Source: JAIKWW01 sp052169645
GTDB lineage: Bacteria; Bacillota; Clostridia; Peptostreptococcales; Anaerovoracaceae
Direction: 5' to 3'
Length of the DNA stretch: 13,998 bases
NCBI GenBank assembly: GCA_052169645.1
Contig: JBQNCA010000035.1
Span: 1-13,998, forward strand
In this document: positions 1 through 6,755 of the stretch, in pieces
How the letters are laid out: every line of letters starts with the position of its first letter
How positions within the stretch are numbered: position 1 is the stretch's first letter
Translations under genes and position numbers: made by a program
The notes under the pieces: generated by a model
The model's database searches: none
What the model saw: only the letters and a program-made list of their open reading frames with translations
Told to the model about the DNA's origin: nothing

Positions 1-2283
1 TTTCAGAATATCGTCGCACATAGCGAGCAGCAGTTTATTTTGAAAAACACCTCCGCTTAACACCACAGTATCTATACCGCTCCGCTTATATGCTTGATTA
101 CATCCCTCCGCTACAATCCATGCAAGCTTTTCATGAAATTTAAAAGCCAATTCATCAGCTTTCTCTCCCGATAATTTCTTATTCAACAACTGTTCGAAGA
201 GCTTCAGCGTACCCATTCTGAAAATCGAAGTATCCTCATTGTTTGAGAAATATTCATCACTTACAGCCGACATTTTATATTCATTTATAGAAAACTTTAA
301 TTTATCATCCGAACTTCCGGAATATACCAATCCTTCACGTTTCATATAGGATTCGGCTGCAAACTGTAAAGCAATGGATGCTTCACCTTCAAAACCTGAG
401 CTTTTGCGTATTCCTAAAACCGCACTTACGGCATCAAACAATCTTCCTACACTCGTTGAAGCTACACTGTTCAGGCTGTTTTCAGACATTTTATATATCA
501 GCTTCAGCTCCTGACTGCCGCAAAGTCCTGTTTTTTCCGAAATTTTCAGTGCTCTTTCAAAATCGGGCTGTATACGAGTCAACATGGAAGCGGCTATTCG
601 CCAGCCTTCACGTGCGGAAATATCTCCGCCTATCTGCTTAAACGGATCTATGCTGCCCAATCTTGTAAATCCGTCATAAGAAGCTCTTAAAATTTCTCCG
701 CCCCATATTGTACCGTCGCTTCCGTAACCTGTGCCGTCAAACGATACACCTATAACCTCTCCTTCAAAATCATTTTCCGCCATACAGGAAAGTACATGTG
801 CATAGTGATGTTGAAGCTTGATAAGAGGTATACCTTTCATATGCGATAATTCTTCAGCGATTGCACTCGTATTATATCCGGGATGCAGATCGCAGCATAT
901 AATCTGAGGCTCTGTTTCCAACAGAGTTTCCATTCTTTTAACAGATTCACGCAAAGCCTTTACTGTTCTAACGTCCGACATATCACCTATATAAGGAGAT
1001 TGATAAAAAAGCTCATCTCTTCCGAGACAAAATGTATTTTTCAGTTCTCCGCCTATCCCGAGCACCTGACCTTTCCAATCATTGGAAATCATAACCGGTA
1101 AAGGCGCATAGCCCCTTGATCGCCTTATCATATAAGGTGCTGCACGATAAAAGTCCATTACCGTATCATCAGCTCTTAATCTGATAAGACGATTATGTGT
1201 CAATATCACATCACAGATATGCATTATCTCACGCCTTACATCTTCTTCATCTCTACATATAGGCGCACCGGAAACATTCGCACTGGTCATCACCAGTAAA
1301 TCTGGCATTTTTACATTATCATCATAGTCAAACAGGAGAAGCTGCAAAGGTGCATAAGGAAGCATAAGCCCCAGCTTCGGGTTATCAGGTGCTACGGACG
1401 GAGCAGCTTTTCCTCCCTCACACTTCTCCAATAAAATTATAGGCTTCTGATGTCCGTCCAAAATTGCTTTGAGGCTTTCAGGAATTATACATTCCCGTTC
1501 GGCTGTCTCCATATTGCGAGCCATTACGGCAAAAGGCTTTGAAGGTCTCGGTTTCAAAGCTCTCAGACGCTTTACCGCTTCATCATCTGTAGCATCACAG
1601 CATAAATGAAAACCGCCTATGCCTTTTATAGCGGCTATTCCGCCTTTACTTATAACTCGTCTTGTTTCGGTTATGGCAGCTTTTCCTCGCTTATCGCCGT
1701 CCAATATGTAAACCTCGGGACCGCAGTCATTACAACAAACAGGCTGTGCATCATATCTTCTGGTTTCGGAATGGGTATATTCATAATTACATTCCTCACA
1801 CATAGGAAAATCTCCCATGCTTGTGCGCTCCCTGTCATACGGCATCGAATCCAAAATCGTAAGTCTCGGACCGCAGGCAGTGCAGTTTATAAAAGGATGC
1901 AGATATCTTCTGTCTTTAGGATTATAAAGCTCCTCCTTGCATTTCGGACAAACGGCAATATCCGGCGATACGAAGATTGCACCCTGTTCTCTTGAACTTT
2001 CTATGATTTCAAAGCTTTCAAAGCTTCGGGAGCCTGACAGCAGGCTTTCATCGATCTTTAAAACAGCTGAACGTTCAGGCGCTTCATTTCGTAGAATACA
2101 GTCAAAGGCATCGAATGCTTGTTTATCACCCTGAGCGATAATTTCAACATAAGAGCCTTTATTACATACGTTGCCCTTAATACCGCTTTTTTCCGCTGCC
2201 CTGCTTATAAAAGGTCGGAATCCGACACCCTGCACTATTCCGTATACACAGATTTTTTTTGTTGCAATATCACGCTCATCCAT
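1..2283 (-). CDS. hypF: Carbamoyltransferase HypF, [NiFe]-hydrogenase maturation (3' end cut by window)
   Basis: HypF uses carbamoyl phosphate and ATP to carbamoylate the C-terminal Cys of HypE, which is then dehydrated to make the cyanide ligands of the [NiFe]-hydrogenase iron. I translated 761 codons with no stop. Domains in order: acylphosphatase (VQGVGFRPF, residues 18-26); two zinc fingers of CX2CX18CX2C form (C112, C115, C134, C137 and C162, C165, C184, C187); a YrdC-like domain from about 205 (GGIAAIKGIGGFHLCCDA); and a Kae1-like domain with QHHYAH (491-496), SFDGTGYGSDG (514-524), RLFDA (614-618) and SGGVFQN (743-749). Full-length HypF usually ends some 35-45 residues after SGGVFQN, so only the extreme C-terminus is missing. 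The ATG follows the NifK-like stop after two bases, with GGAAGGA about 11 nt upstream, so it is the fourth gene of the nitrogenase-like operon. Identification is secure. Whether it serves a hydrogenase, the nitrogenase-like enzyme, or both is open. Confidence 0.95.
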   Translation of the reverse strand, partial: MDERDIATKKICVYGIVQGVGFRPFISRAAEKSGIKGNVCNKGSYVEIIAQGDKQAFDAFDCILRNEAPERSAVLKIDESLLSGSRSFESFEIIESSREQGAIFVSPDIAVCPKCKEELYNPKDRRYLHPFINCTACGPRLTILDSMPYDRERTSMGDFPMCEECNYEYTHSETRRYDAQPVCCNDCGPEVYILDGDKRGKAAITETRRVISKGGIAAIKGIGGFHLCCDATDDEAVKRLRALKPRPSKPFAVMARNMETAERECIIPESLKAILDGHQKPIILLEKCEGGKAAPSVAPDNPKLGLMLPYAPLQLLLFDYDDNVKMPDLLVMTSANVSGAPICRDEEDVRREIMHICDVILTHNRLIRLRADDTVMDFYRAAPYMIRRSRGYAPLPVMISNDWKGQVLGIGGELKNTFCLGRDELFYQSPYIGDMSDVRTVKALRESVKRMETLLETEPQIICCDLHPGYNTSAIAEELSHMKGIPLIKLQHHYAHVLSCMAENDFEGEVIGVSFDGTGYGSDGTIWGGEILRASYDGFTRLGSIDPFKQIGGDISAREGWRIAASMLTRIQPDFERALKISEKTGLCGSQELKLIYKMSENSLNSVASTSVGRLFDAVSAVLGIRKSSGFEGEASIALQFAAESYMKREGLVYSGSSDDKLKFSINEYKMSAVSDEYFSNNEDTSIFRMGTLKLFEQLLNKKLSGEKADELAFKFHEKLAWIVAEGCNQAYKRSGIDTVVLSGGVFQNKLLLAMCDDILK

Positions 2284-2285
2284 AG

Positions 2286-3362
2286 CTAAACTGTCCTTCC
2301 GGATACGGCAAAGTGAGCCCAATCTATAAATTCCCCTGAAAATCCGTTCAGCGCCTTAACGAGAACCTTATCGGCAATCACTGTATCAAATTTACCTTTT
2401 TTCACAAGATTTATAAAGTCGTCTTCCTCGGTCATGCGTATTATATCGACAGCGGCTCCGTTCGGTCTGATGCTGCTGTTAAACATACTGTCCTGTCTTG
2501 TAAACCATGTAGCAATCGAAATGTCAACATTTTTTCCTACTTCCGATGCTATCTCATCAGCAAGCTCCTGTGCCGCTATTATCTGATTTACAATCAATAT
2601 TTTTTTACCGGCAAGCTGATTGTATTTCACTCTCAGATACTCCGGAATCAACGGATATTTCAGCTCAAACGGGGTTCCGTATTTTTTTTTCAACCATTTG
2701 GCGGTATTCGTTCCGCAGGGCGATATCACTATATTTATTTCCGCCGCCGCCGCTTTCCTTATATCTTCAAGAGTTCCGTTCATACCGTAGCAGCAGATTT
2801 TATTATAGCCGTCAGCCTTAAGTCTTTCATTAATAAGAGCTGTACCCGTATCAGCAGGTATATCCAAAGGCGTTGCGCCTATTACTCCGATTCTTCCTTT
2901 TTCGACAGGATAATTTTCCTCGGTAAAGCGTTTAAAAAGCTCGAGATATGCCTTAGATGCTCCTATATCATAGAGCTCCATTCCGTCCGTATCGACTGTA
3001 AGCGCCGGTATTCCTATACTCTTTTCAGCCATTCGCTTCAAAGCCTTATAATCCGTAGCTATAACCGCAGGCACGGGAGTTCCTATGATTGCTGCAAAGC
3101 TCGCTTCCACTTTATCTGCCGTATCCTTAAGCTTTTCTACCAGCTTTTCGTCTCGTCCCAATATGGCATCCATATCTCTCAAGCCTGCACTGAATATAGC
3201 ACTCTTTCGGGTAAACCAGCGAGGCTCGTCAAAGCCGCAGACATTTCCGGTACAACCGCCCGCATCGCAGATAACGATTATTCCTCCCAATTCATAAAAT
3301 ACAGCGGTAGCACCGGAATGATCCGGAGCAAAAGGTGAAATGTATTTCCATAAACCTTTCAT
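2286..3362 (-). CDS. Nitrogenase component-1-like subunit, NifK/NifE-type, divergent
   Basis: A 358-residue member of the nitrogenase component-1 superfamily (oxidoreductase/nitrogenase fold), much shorter than true NifK (about 520). The N-terminus has a superfamily-like SGATAVFYELGG segment followed by VICDAGGCTGNVCG (C32, C37, C42), placed where NifK has HGSQGC. By hand alignment C37 matches the second P-cluster cysteine. D14 stands at the position of the first, and a proline-bearing GTPVPAVIATD replaces the third. DMDAILGRDEKL (63-74) matches the conserved FGGDKKL-type segment. C190, C191 and C216 lie in the middle domain. The start is set at ATG 3362, which overlaps the stop of the D-like gene as TGATG and has AAGGAGG nine bases upstream; an in-frame TTG at 3368 is less likely. 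It should pair with the D-like protein as a heterotetramer, by family analogy. Substrate unknown. Confidence 0.85.
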   Translation of the reverse strand: MKGLWKYISPFAPDHSGATAVFYELGGIIVICDAGGCTGNVCGFDEPRWFTRKSAIFSAGLRDMDAILGRDEKLVEKLKDTADKVEASFAAIIGTPVPAVIATDYKALKRMAEKSIGIPALTVDTDGMELYDIGASKAYLELFKRFTEENYPVEKGRIGVIGATPLDIPADTGTALINERLKADGYNKICCYGMNGTLEDIRKAAAAEINIVISPCGTNTAKWLKKKYGTPFELKYPLIPEYLRVKYNQLAGKKILIVNQIIAAQELADEIASEVGKNVDISIATWFTRQDSMFNSSIRPNGAAVDIIRMTEEDDFINLVKKGKFDTVIADKVLVKALNGFSGEFIDWAHFAVSGRTV

Positions 3363-4660
3363 CAGCAATAGCCTCCTTCCATAGCCTCGGACATTTCTTC
3401 AAATAAATGCCTGAGTCCTTCGTATCCGAAAGGCTGAACCGCATCCCACCACATCACATTTGGACATGATGTATGATAATAGCCCGCATCCTTTCCTATA
3501 GTGAGATCCGGCTTTGCGATACTGCTGTCATAGTAAAGCATGGTAGGTGACAAATTTGCATAAATCCTTGTATCAGGGCTTAGTTCCGCCAGCCTATTTA
3601 TAAATGCCATATCTTCCTGTACAGGATTTCCGTATATTTCCTCGACCTTTAATCCGTATTTTGTCATTGCTAATGCCAGTTCAAATGAATTTGCATTCAT
3701 AAGTTCTCCTATAGTAACGGAAGCTCCCTTCCATTTTTCAGTAAATGCATCCACTGCGGCTCGGGCTTTGAGTTTAAATTCCGTATCATCTAACTCCGCT
3801 CCCAACACGGCGGCAAGGCTCTTGTATTGATTCTCAATCTTATCTATTTGATACATTCTCGCCATTTCTATCATAGGTATGCCGAGACGCTTTTCCAAGT
3901 CCTGCCCTGCCAGACGTGCTTCGGGATTGAGAACAAGGTTAAAATTTGCAGATGCCATATTGAGATAAGAATCATAATCAGGACATCTTGAAATTTCATT
4001 TATAGTTTTAACACCTATGCTTTTTAAAAGAGTATAAATTTCACTTTTATCCTCCAACGGTGAAAAATATCCTAAAATATTTACTGTTGAGGAAACCTTT
4101 TTCAAAGGCTTAAGCAATTCATATATGGATTGACGAACATGCACCATAGGAGGTTTTCTGCCTTCTCTTGTAAGCGCATACATATAGCAAGGCTGTACGG
4201 GCACTCCTGCGGCATCTTCCGCCTTTCTGCACACACGCTCCATATCGGTACCCAAAAGAGCATCTACACAGGTAATGCATATCATCACACAGGACGGACG
4301 CTTAGGCAGGCTTTCCACGACCTCTTTTACAGCCTGCGGAATCATCGTAAGATGTCTGCCCGTAACCAGATCCGTTTCATCCATAAGCTGATAGAAGAAT
4401 CGATTTTCATAACCTGCCACCTCTGTGAGTAAGGTTGTATTTCTGCCGCAGCAGCCCGGAGCGACCAGCAGCATAACGGAACCCGGCACGGCCAGACCTG
4501 CACGTTTAACACCGAAGCCCTGTGCTCCCGGAGAATTGAAAGCTATAGTCGCAGGTGAACTGTATATCATATGCTCTGTGGTTATCAAATCTGCAGGAGC
4601 ATGCTCCCAACCTTTCTCAGCCAGTTCCGCCGCAGTTATAGAAAAAACATCTTTTGTCAT
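3362..4660 (-). CDS. Nitrogenase component-1-like subunit, NifD-type, divergent
   Basis: A 432-residue NifD/BchN-type catalytic subunit that should accept electrons from the adjacent Fe protein. VAPGCCGRNTTLLTE (66-80) matches the second P-cluster cysteine region (C70/C71), and CITCVDALLGTD (128-139) matches the CPxGLIGDD segment with C131 as ligand. The position of the first P-cluster cysteine has none (SPGAQGFGVKRAG). Cofactor-site residues are also altered: NLVLN (241-245) aligns with NLVHC, so N245 replaces the FeMo-co Cys, and the C-terminal MWWDAVQPFGYEGL aligns with HSWDYSGPYHGFDGF, placing V402 at the homocitrate/Mo-side His. It is therefore unlikely to be a N2-fixing MoFe, VFe or FeFe subunit. 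The start ATG overlaps the Fe-protein stop by four bases (ATGA), with AAAGGAGG 7-9 bases upstream. Other functional relatives include the DPOR/COR, CfbD and methylthio-alkane reductase families; assignment to any of them is not supported. Confidence 0.88.
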   Translation of the reverse strand: MTKDVFSITAAELAEKGWEHAPADLITTEHMIYSSPATIAFNSPGAQGFGVKRAGLAVPGSVMLLVAPGCCGRNTTLLTEVAGYENRFFYQLMDETDLVTGRHLTMIPQAVKEVVESLPKRPSCVMICITCVDALLGTDMERVCRKAEDAAGVPVQPCYMYALTREGRKPPMVHVRQSIYELLKPLKKVSSTVNILGYFSPLEDKSEIYTLLKSIGVKTINEISRCPDYDSYLNMASANFNLVLNPEARLAGQDLEKRLGIPMIEMARMYQIDKIENQYKSLAAVLGAELDDTEFKLKARAAVDAFTEKWKGASVTIGELMNANSFELALAMTKYGLKVEEIYGNPVQEDMAFINRLAELSPDTRIYANLSPTMLYYDSSIAKPDLTIGKDAGYYHTSCPNVMWWDAVQPFGYEGLRHLFEEMSEAMEGGYC

Positions 4661-5427
4661 ATGATGTCCTCCTTTTCACATTCCTCTATAAGCCTCTTTG
4701 CAAGATCAAAAAATTCTTTGCTCACGGGAAGCTCCGGATTACCTTCTATTACAGTCTTTCCCTCATCTTCGCAGTTGATTATATCCTGACTTCGAGGAAT
4801 AGTCGCAAGTATGCGTAAATTTCTTTCATCGGCAAAAGCCTTAACTCTTTCAACTTCATTTTCTACACCTCTGCAATTCAGAATGATACCGTGAACCTTT
4901 GCATAACTCCTGTCTTCGAAGTTTTTTACAGCGGAATTTATATTGTCCGCTGCATAGAGAGCCATCTTTTCGCCTGATGTCACTATCAGTACATTTTTTG
5001 CATAATCTTCTCTTATAGGAGCGGCAAAACCTCCACATACTACATCGCCCAAAACATCATACATGATTACATCAGGCTTATATTTTTCAAACAGCTCCAG
5101 ATCCTCAAGCAGATGAAAGGTTGCGATTATTCCCCGTCCGGCACAGCCTAGTCCCGGTGTAGGACCTCCCGTCTCTATACATAGGACTCCGCCGTAACCG
5201 ACCTTTGCAATTTCTTCTATGGTTTCCGGATCGGCATCATTTTCTTTTATATAATTCATAACAGGTTTAAGCGGTTCACCGCCGAGCAGATTTATAGTGG
5301 AATCAGCTTTCGGATCACAACCTATCTGTATTACTTTCCTGCCTAAACTCGCAAAAGCCGCCGAAAGATTTGCAGTCATTGTGGATTTTCCTATACCGCC
5401 TTTGCCGTATATTGCAATTTTTATCAT
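4657..5427 (-). CDS. NifH-like Fe protein (nitrogenase reductase family ATPase)
   Basis: A 256-residue MinD-fold ATPase that, in this family, forms a homodimer around one [4Fe-4S] cluster and passes electrons to a component-1 partner with ATP hydrolysis. Visible features: deviant Walker A GKGGIGKST (8-16), switch I-region CDPKADST (37-44), cluster ligand C95 in PGLGCAGRGI with the Arg of the classical ADP-ribosylation site at R98, and cluster ligand C131 in DVLGDVVCGGFAAPIRE. The length is a little under true NifH (about 290), mainly at the C-terminus. An open frame extends upstream to 5520, but the extension would run through an intrinsic terminator. ATG 5427 directly precedes the family start IKIAIYGKGG and has AAAGGAG nine bases upstream. 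It is the first gene of the operon and overlaps the D-like gene by four bases. Sequence and partners resemble the non-fixing nitrogenase-like clades rather than nifH proper. Confidence 0.93.
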   Translation of the reverse strand: MIKIAIYGKGGIGKSTMTANLSAAFASLGRKVIQIGCDPKADSTINLLGGEPLKPVMNYIKENDADPETIEEIAKVGYGGVLCIETGGPTPGLGCAGRGIIATFHLLEDLELFEKYKPDVIMYDVLGDVVCGGFAAPIREDYAKNVLIVTSGEKMALYAADNINSAVKNFEDRSYAKVHGIILNCRGVENEVERVKAFADERNLRILATIPRSQDIINCEDEGKTVIEGNPELPVSKEFFDLAKRLIEECEKEDII

Positions 5428-5670
5428 TGTAGTTTTCTCCTTTAAACTTTTTTTATATAAAAAGCTCGTTTTCCGCCTGAGCGAAAAACGAGCCCTGATA
5501 TACAAGCAGCACCGCTTCACAGATTTGCAAACTGATACAAAAATCTGCGACGGTCATAGGTTGCATGAAACTTACTGCTTGGCGGAGCTTGCCTTGCTGT
5601 CAGAGCCATCCAAATTTTATATGAACCGAAATGTCGGAAAACATACTATGCATCTGACATACGGAAATTT
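5428..5670 (-). promoter_or_regulatory. Structured leader RNA of the nitrogenase-like operon (riboswitch or attenuator candidate)
   Basis: This gene-free stretch folds extensively by eye on the minus strand. Pairings seen: TGTCAGA (5653-5659) with TCTGACA (5598-5604), enclosing a CCGA/TCGG hairpin (5626-5637); a GGC/GCC hairpin (5581-5593); and CAAGCAG (5575-5581) with CTGCTTG (5503-5509), enclosing ACCG (5551-5554) with CGGT (5511-5514) and CGCAGATTT (5541-5549) with AAATCTGTG (5518-5526). A strong terminator at 5459-5493 follows, and then the ribosome binding site. This arrangement is typical of a transcriptionally acting riboswitch or attenuator. I looked for cobalamin, SAM-I, T-box, TPP and lysine signature motifs and recognised none. 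The 5' limit is inferred from the TATAAT at 5677-5682. Confidence 0.55.
5459..5493 (-). terminator. Intrinsic terminator inside the operon leader
   Basis: On the minus strand GCTCGTTTTTCGC pairs with GCGGAAAACGAGC (13 pairs, one T-G wobble, TCAG loop; 5464-5493), followed by five T (5463-5459). It lies only about 30 nt before the Fe-protein start. It would stop transcription before the operon unless prevented, which fits attenuation control. Confidence 0.8.
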
Positions 5671-5676
5671 TTATTC

Positions 5677-5682
5677 ATTATA
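5677..5682 (-). promoter_or_regulatory. Candidate -10 box for the nitrogenase-like operon
   Basis: A perfect TATAAT on the minus strand, just upstream of the structured leader and downstream of the preceding gene's stop. No good -35 box is seen 16-18 bases upstream (only AT-rich sequence), so this promoter is tentative and may need an activator. Confidence 0.35.
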
Positions 5683-5731
5683 AAATAGACTTCTACAATT
5701 ATTTTAAAATCAAGTTTAGGCTTAGTCAATT

Positions 5732-6295
5732 TTAACTTTTTTTCTTCTTCTTTTTCTTTTTCTTATTTTTATTCGGATGCACAGGCTTCTTTTCAGCAGC
5801 CTTACCCGACGACATTGAAGCTCCCGTATCGGGCATTCCGTACATAGCTCCCGCTCCGGACATGATACCTCCAACCATAGAATTTGCAAACAAGGCTTCT
5901 ATATCCGCATCCGCAGAATTTCCGTCTCCGGCTTCCGCAGCCCTGTCTTTAAGCGCTCTCATCACTGCAGCCGTTTTTTCCTGATCCAATATATAGCATA
6001 GAGATAACCAGTCGGAAAGCGGAATTTTTTTAAACGTCCGACCGAATTTTGAATTTTCATTCAGATAACGAGTCACCAGCTCATATCCTGTATTCTCCGA
6101 CACGTCATCTTCATGCATCCAGCCCTTTACAGTCTTTTCAAACTGCTTACGCTGCTTGGGATCCGCCGCATTAGCCTCATTAAAAACATAAGGATTAATG
6201 CTCATCAGATATTCACCGAGCTCCTCGTCGGACTCCTCCTGATGCAGTACCGCCAAGCAGCGATACATAGCCACATACATATCATCTATATTCAT
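5732..6295 (-). CDS. Unrecognised 187-residue protein with poly-lysine C-terminus
   Basis: I do not recognise this family. The first 110 or so residues look like a soluble, mostly helical domain (MNIDDMYVAMYRCLAVLHQE at the start; GRTFKKIPLSDWLSLCYIL in the middle). A low-complexity Gly/Met/Ser-rich segment follows (about 138-165, with MVGGIMSGAGAMYGM), then a basic tail NKN plus nine lysines, written with mixed AAA and AAG codons, and a terminal Ser. No signal peptide or membrane segment is evident. The ATG has a strong AGGGAGG site six to seven bases upstream, so it is very likely translated. The tail could contact nucleic acid or acidic surfaces; this is inference. It is separated from its neighbours by more than 100 bases on both sides and is probably monocistronic. 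Confidence 0.75.
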   Translation of the reverse strand: MNIDDMYVAMYRCLAVLHQEESDEELGEYLMSINPYVFNEANAADPKQRKQFEKTVKGWMHEDDVSENTGYELVTRYLNENSKFGRTFKKIPLSDWLSLCYILDQEKTAAVMRALKDRAAEAGDGNSADADIEALFANSMVGGIMSGAGAMYGMPDTGASMSSGKAAEKKPVHPNKNKKKKKKKKKS

Positions 6296-6402
6296 TATGT
6301 CCTCCCTGAACTAAAGCTTTCTGTAATTATATATTAGAATGAACTTCAATGCTTTTGACTTTGTTCATTGCATTATTCCGTTTATTTTACAATTATGAAA
6401 TC

Positions 6403-6702
6403 TTATTCTATGAACTTGACATCATTGGCTTTATCTATTGCGGTATTCCTGAAATAAAGACAAATATCTATCCCCACAAGTATCATATCGATAAAATAAA
6501 ACCACGTTGATATAACAAGTTCCCCGATCTCAAAATATAAGATCAGCTTTCCTATCAGACCGACTAAATAAGCACTGAAAACAATAAGCTCAAATAAGAC
6601 GCTCTTACCCTTTGCCGTTTTTGATTTCCAAGACTTGGCAATATTAAACGGCCATGAAATCCCGAAAAGTATCAGCATCATTATCTCGCAAAATTGAACC
6701 AT
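6403..6702 (-). CDS. Small membrane protein, PQ-loop/SemiSWEET-like
   Basis: A 99-residue protein with three predicted membrane helices, at about 3-22, 35-56 and 62-84. The first helix runs into SWPFNIAKSWKSKTAKGKS (16-34), which resembles the PQ-loop signature (P followed by K-S-x-x-G-x-S) of SWEET and SemiSWEET half-transporters, with PF in place of PQ. SemiSWEETs are three-helix units of about 90-100 residues that dimerise to carry sugars, so size and layout fit. The substrate cannot be read from sequence. The ATG has AAGGAAG eight bases upstream. It sits 53 bases downstream of dinB and could be read from that operon or from an AT-rich promoter in the gap (GTATATAAT). Transport function is inferred. 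Confidence 0.7.
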   Translation of the reverse strand: MVQFCEIMMLILFGISWPFNIAKSWKSKTAKGKSVLFELIVFSAYLVGLIGKLILYFEIGELVISTWFYFIDMILVGIDICLYFRNTAIDKANDVKFIE

Positions 6703-6755
6703 TAAAACACTTCCTTATTTGATTTATATACTTTATTTAATTATATACTTTTTAT

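Noticed and set aside
1606..2134. Plus-strand open frames antisense to hypF
   Set aside because: They lie wholly inside an intact hypF frame, have no ribosome binding sites and show no recognisable protein features. Treated as shadows.
2286..5427. Reading the operon as a true N2-fixing nifHDK cluster
   Set aside because: Cofactor-binding Cys and His appear replaced, the K-like subunit is far too short, and no nifE, nifN or nifB genes follow.
5428..5670. Leader as a cobalamin, SAM-I, T-box, TPP or lysine riboswitch
   Set aside because: I looked for the conserved boxes of each (for example the B12 box and the T-box GGTGGNACCGCG) and found none. A covariance-model search is still needed.
5297..5683. 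128-codon plus-strand frame across the Fe-protein start and leader
   Set aside because: It runs antisense to the conserved P-loop region and the terminator, has no ribosome binding site, and its composition is shadow-like.
6310..6390. AATGAAC/GTTCATT inverted repeat between the SemiSWEET-like gene and the lysine-tail gene as a terminator
   Set aside because: The loop is 18 bases and no T-run follows on the minus strand. Too weak to call.
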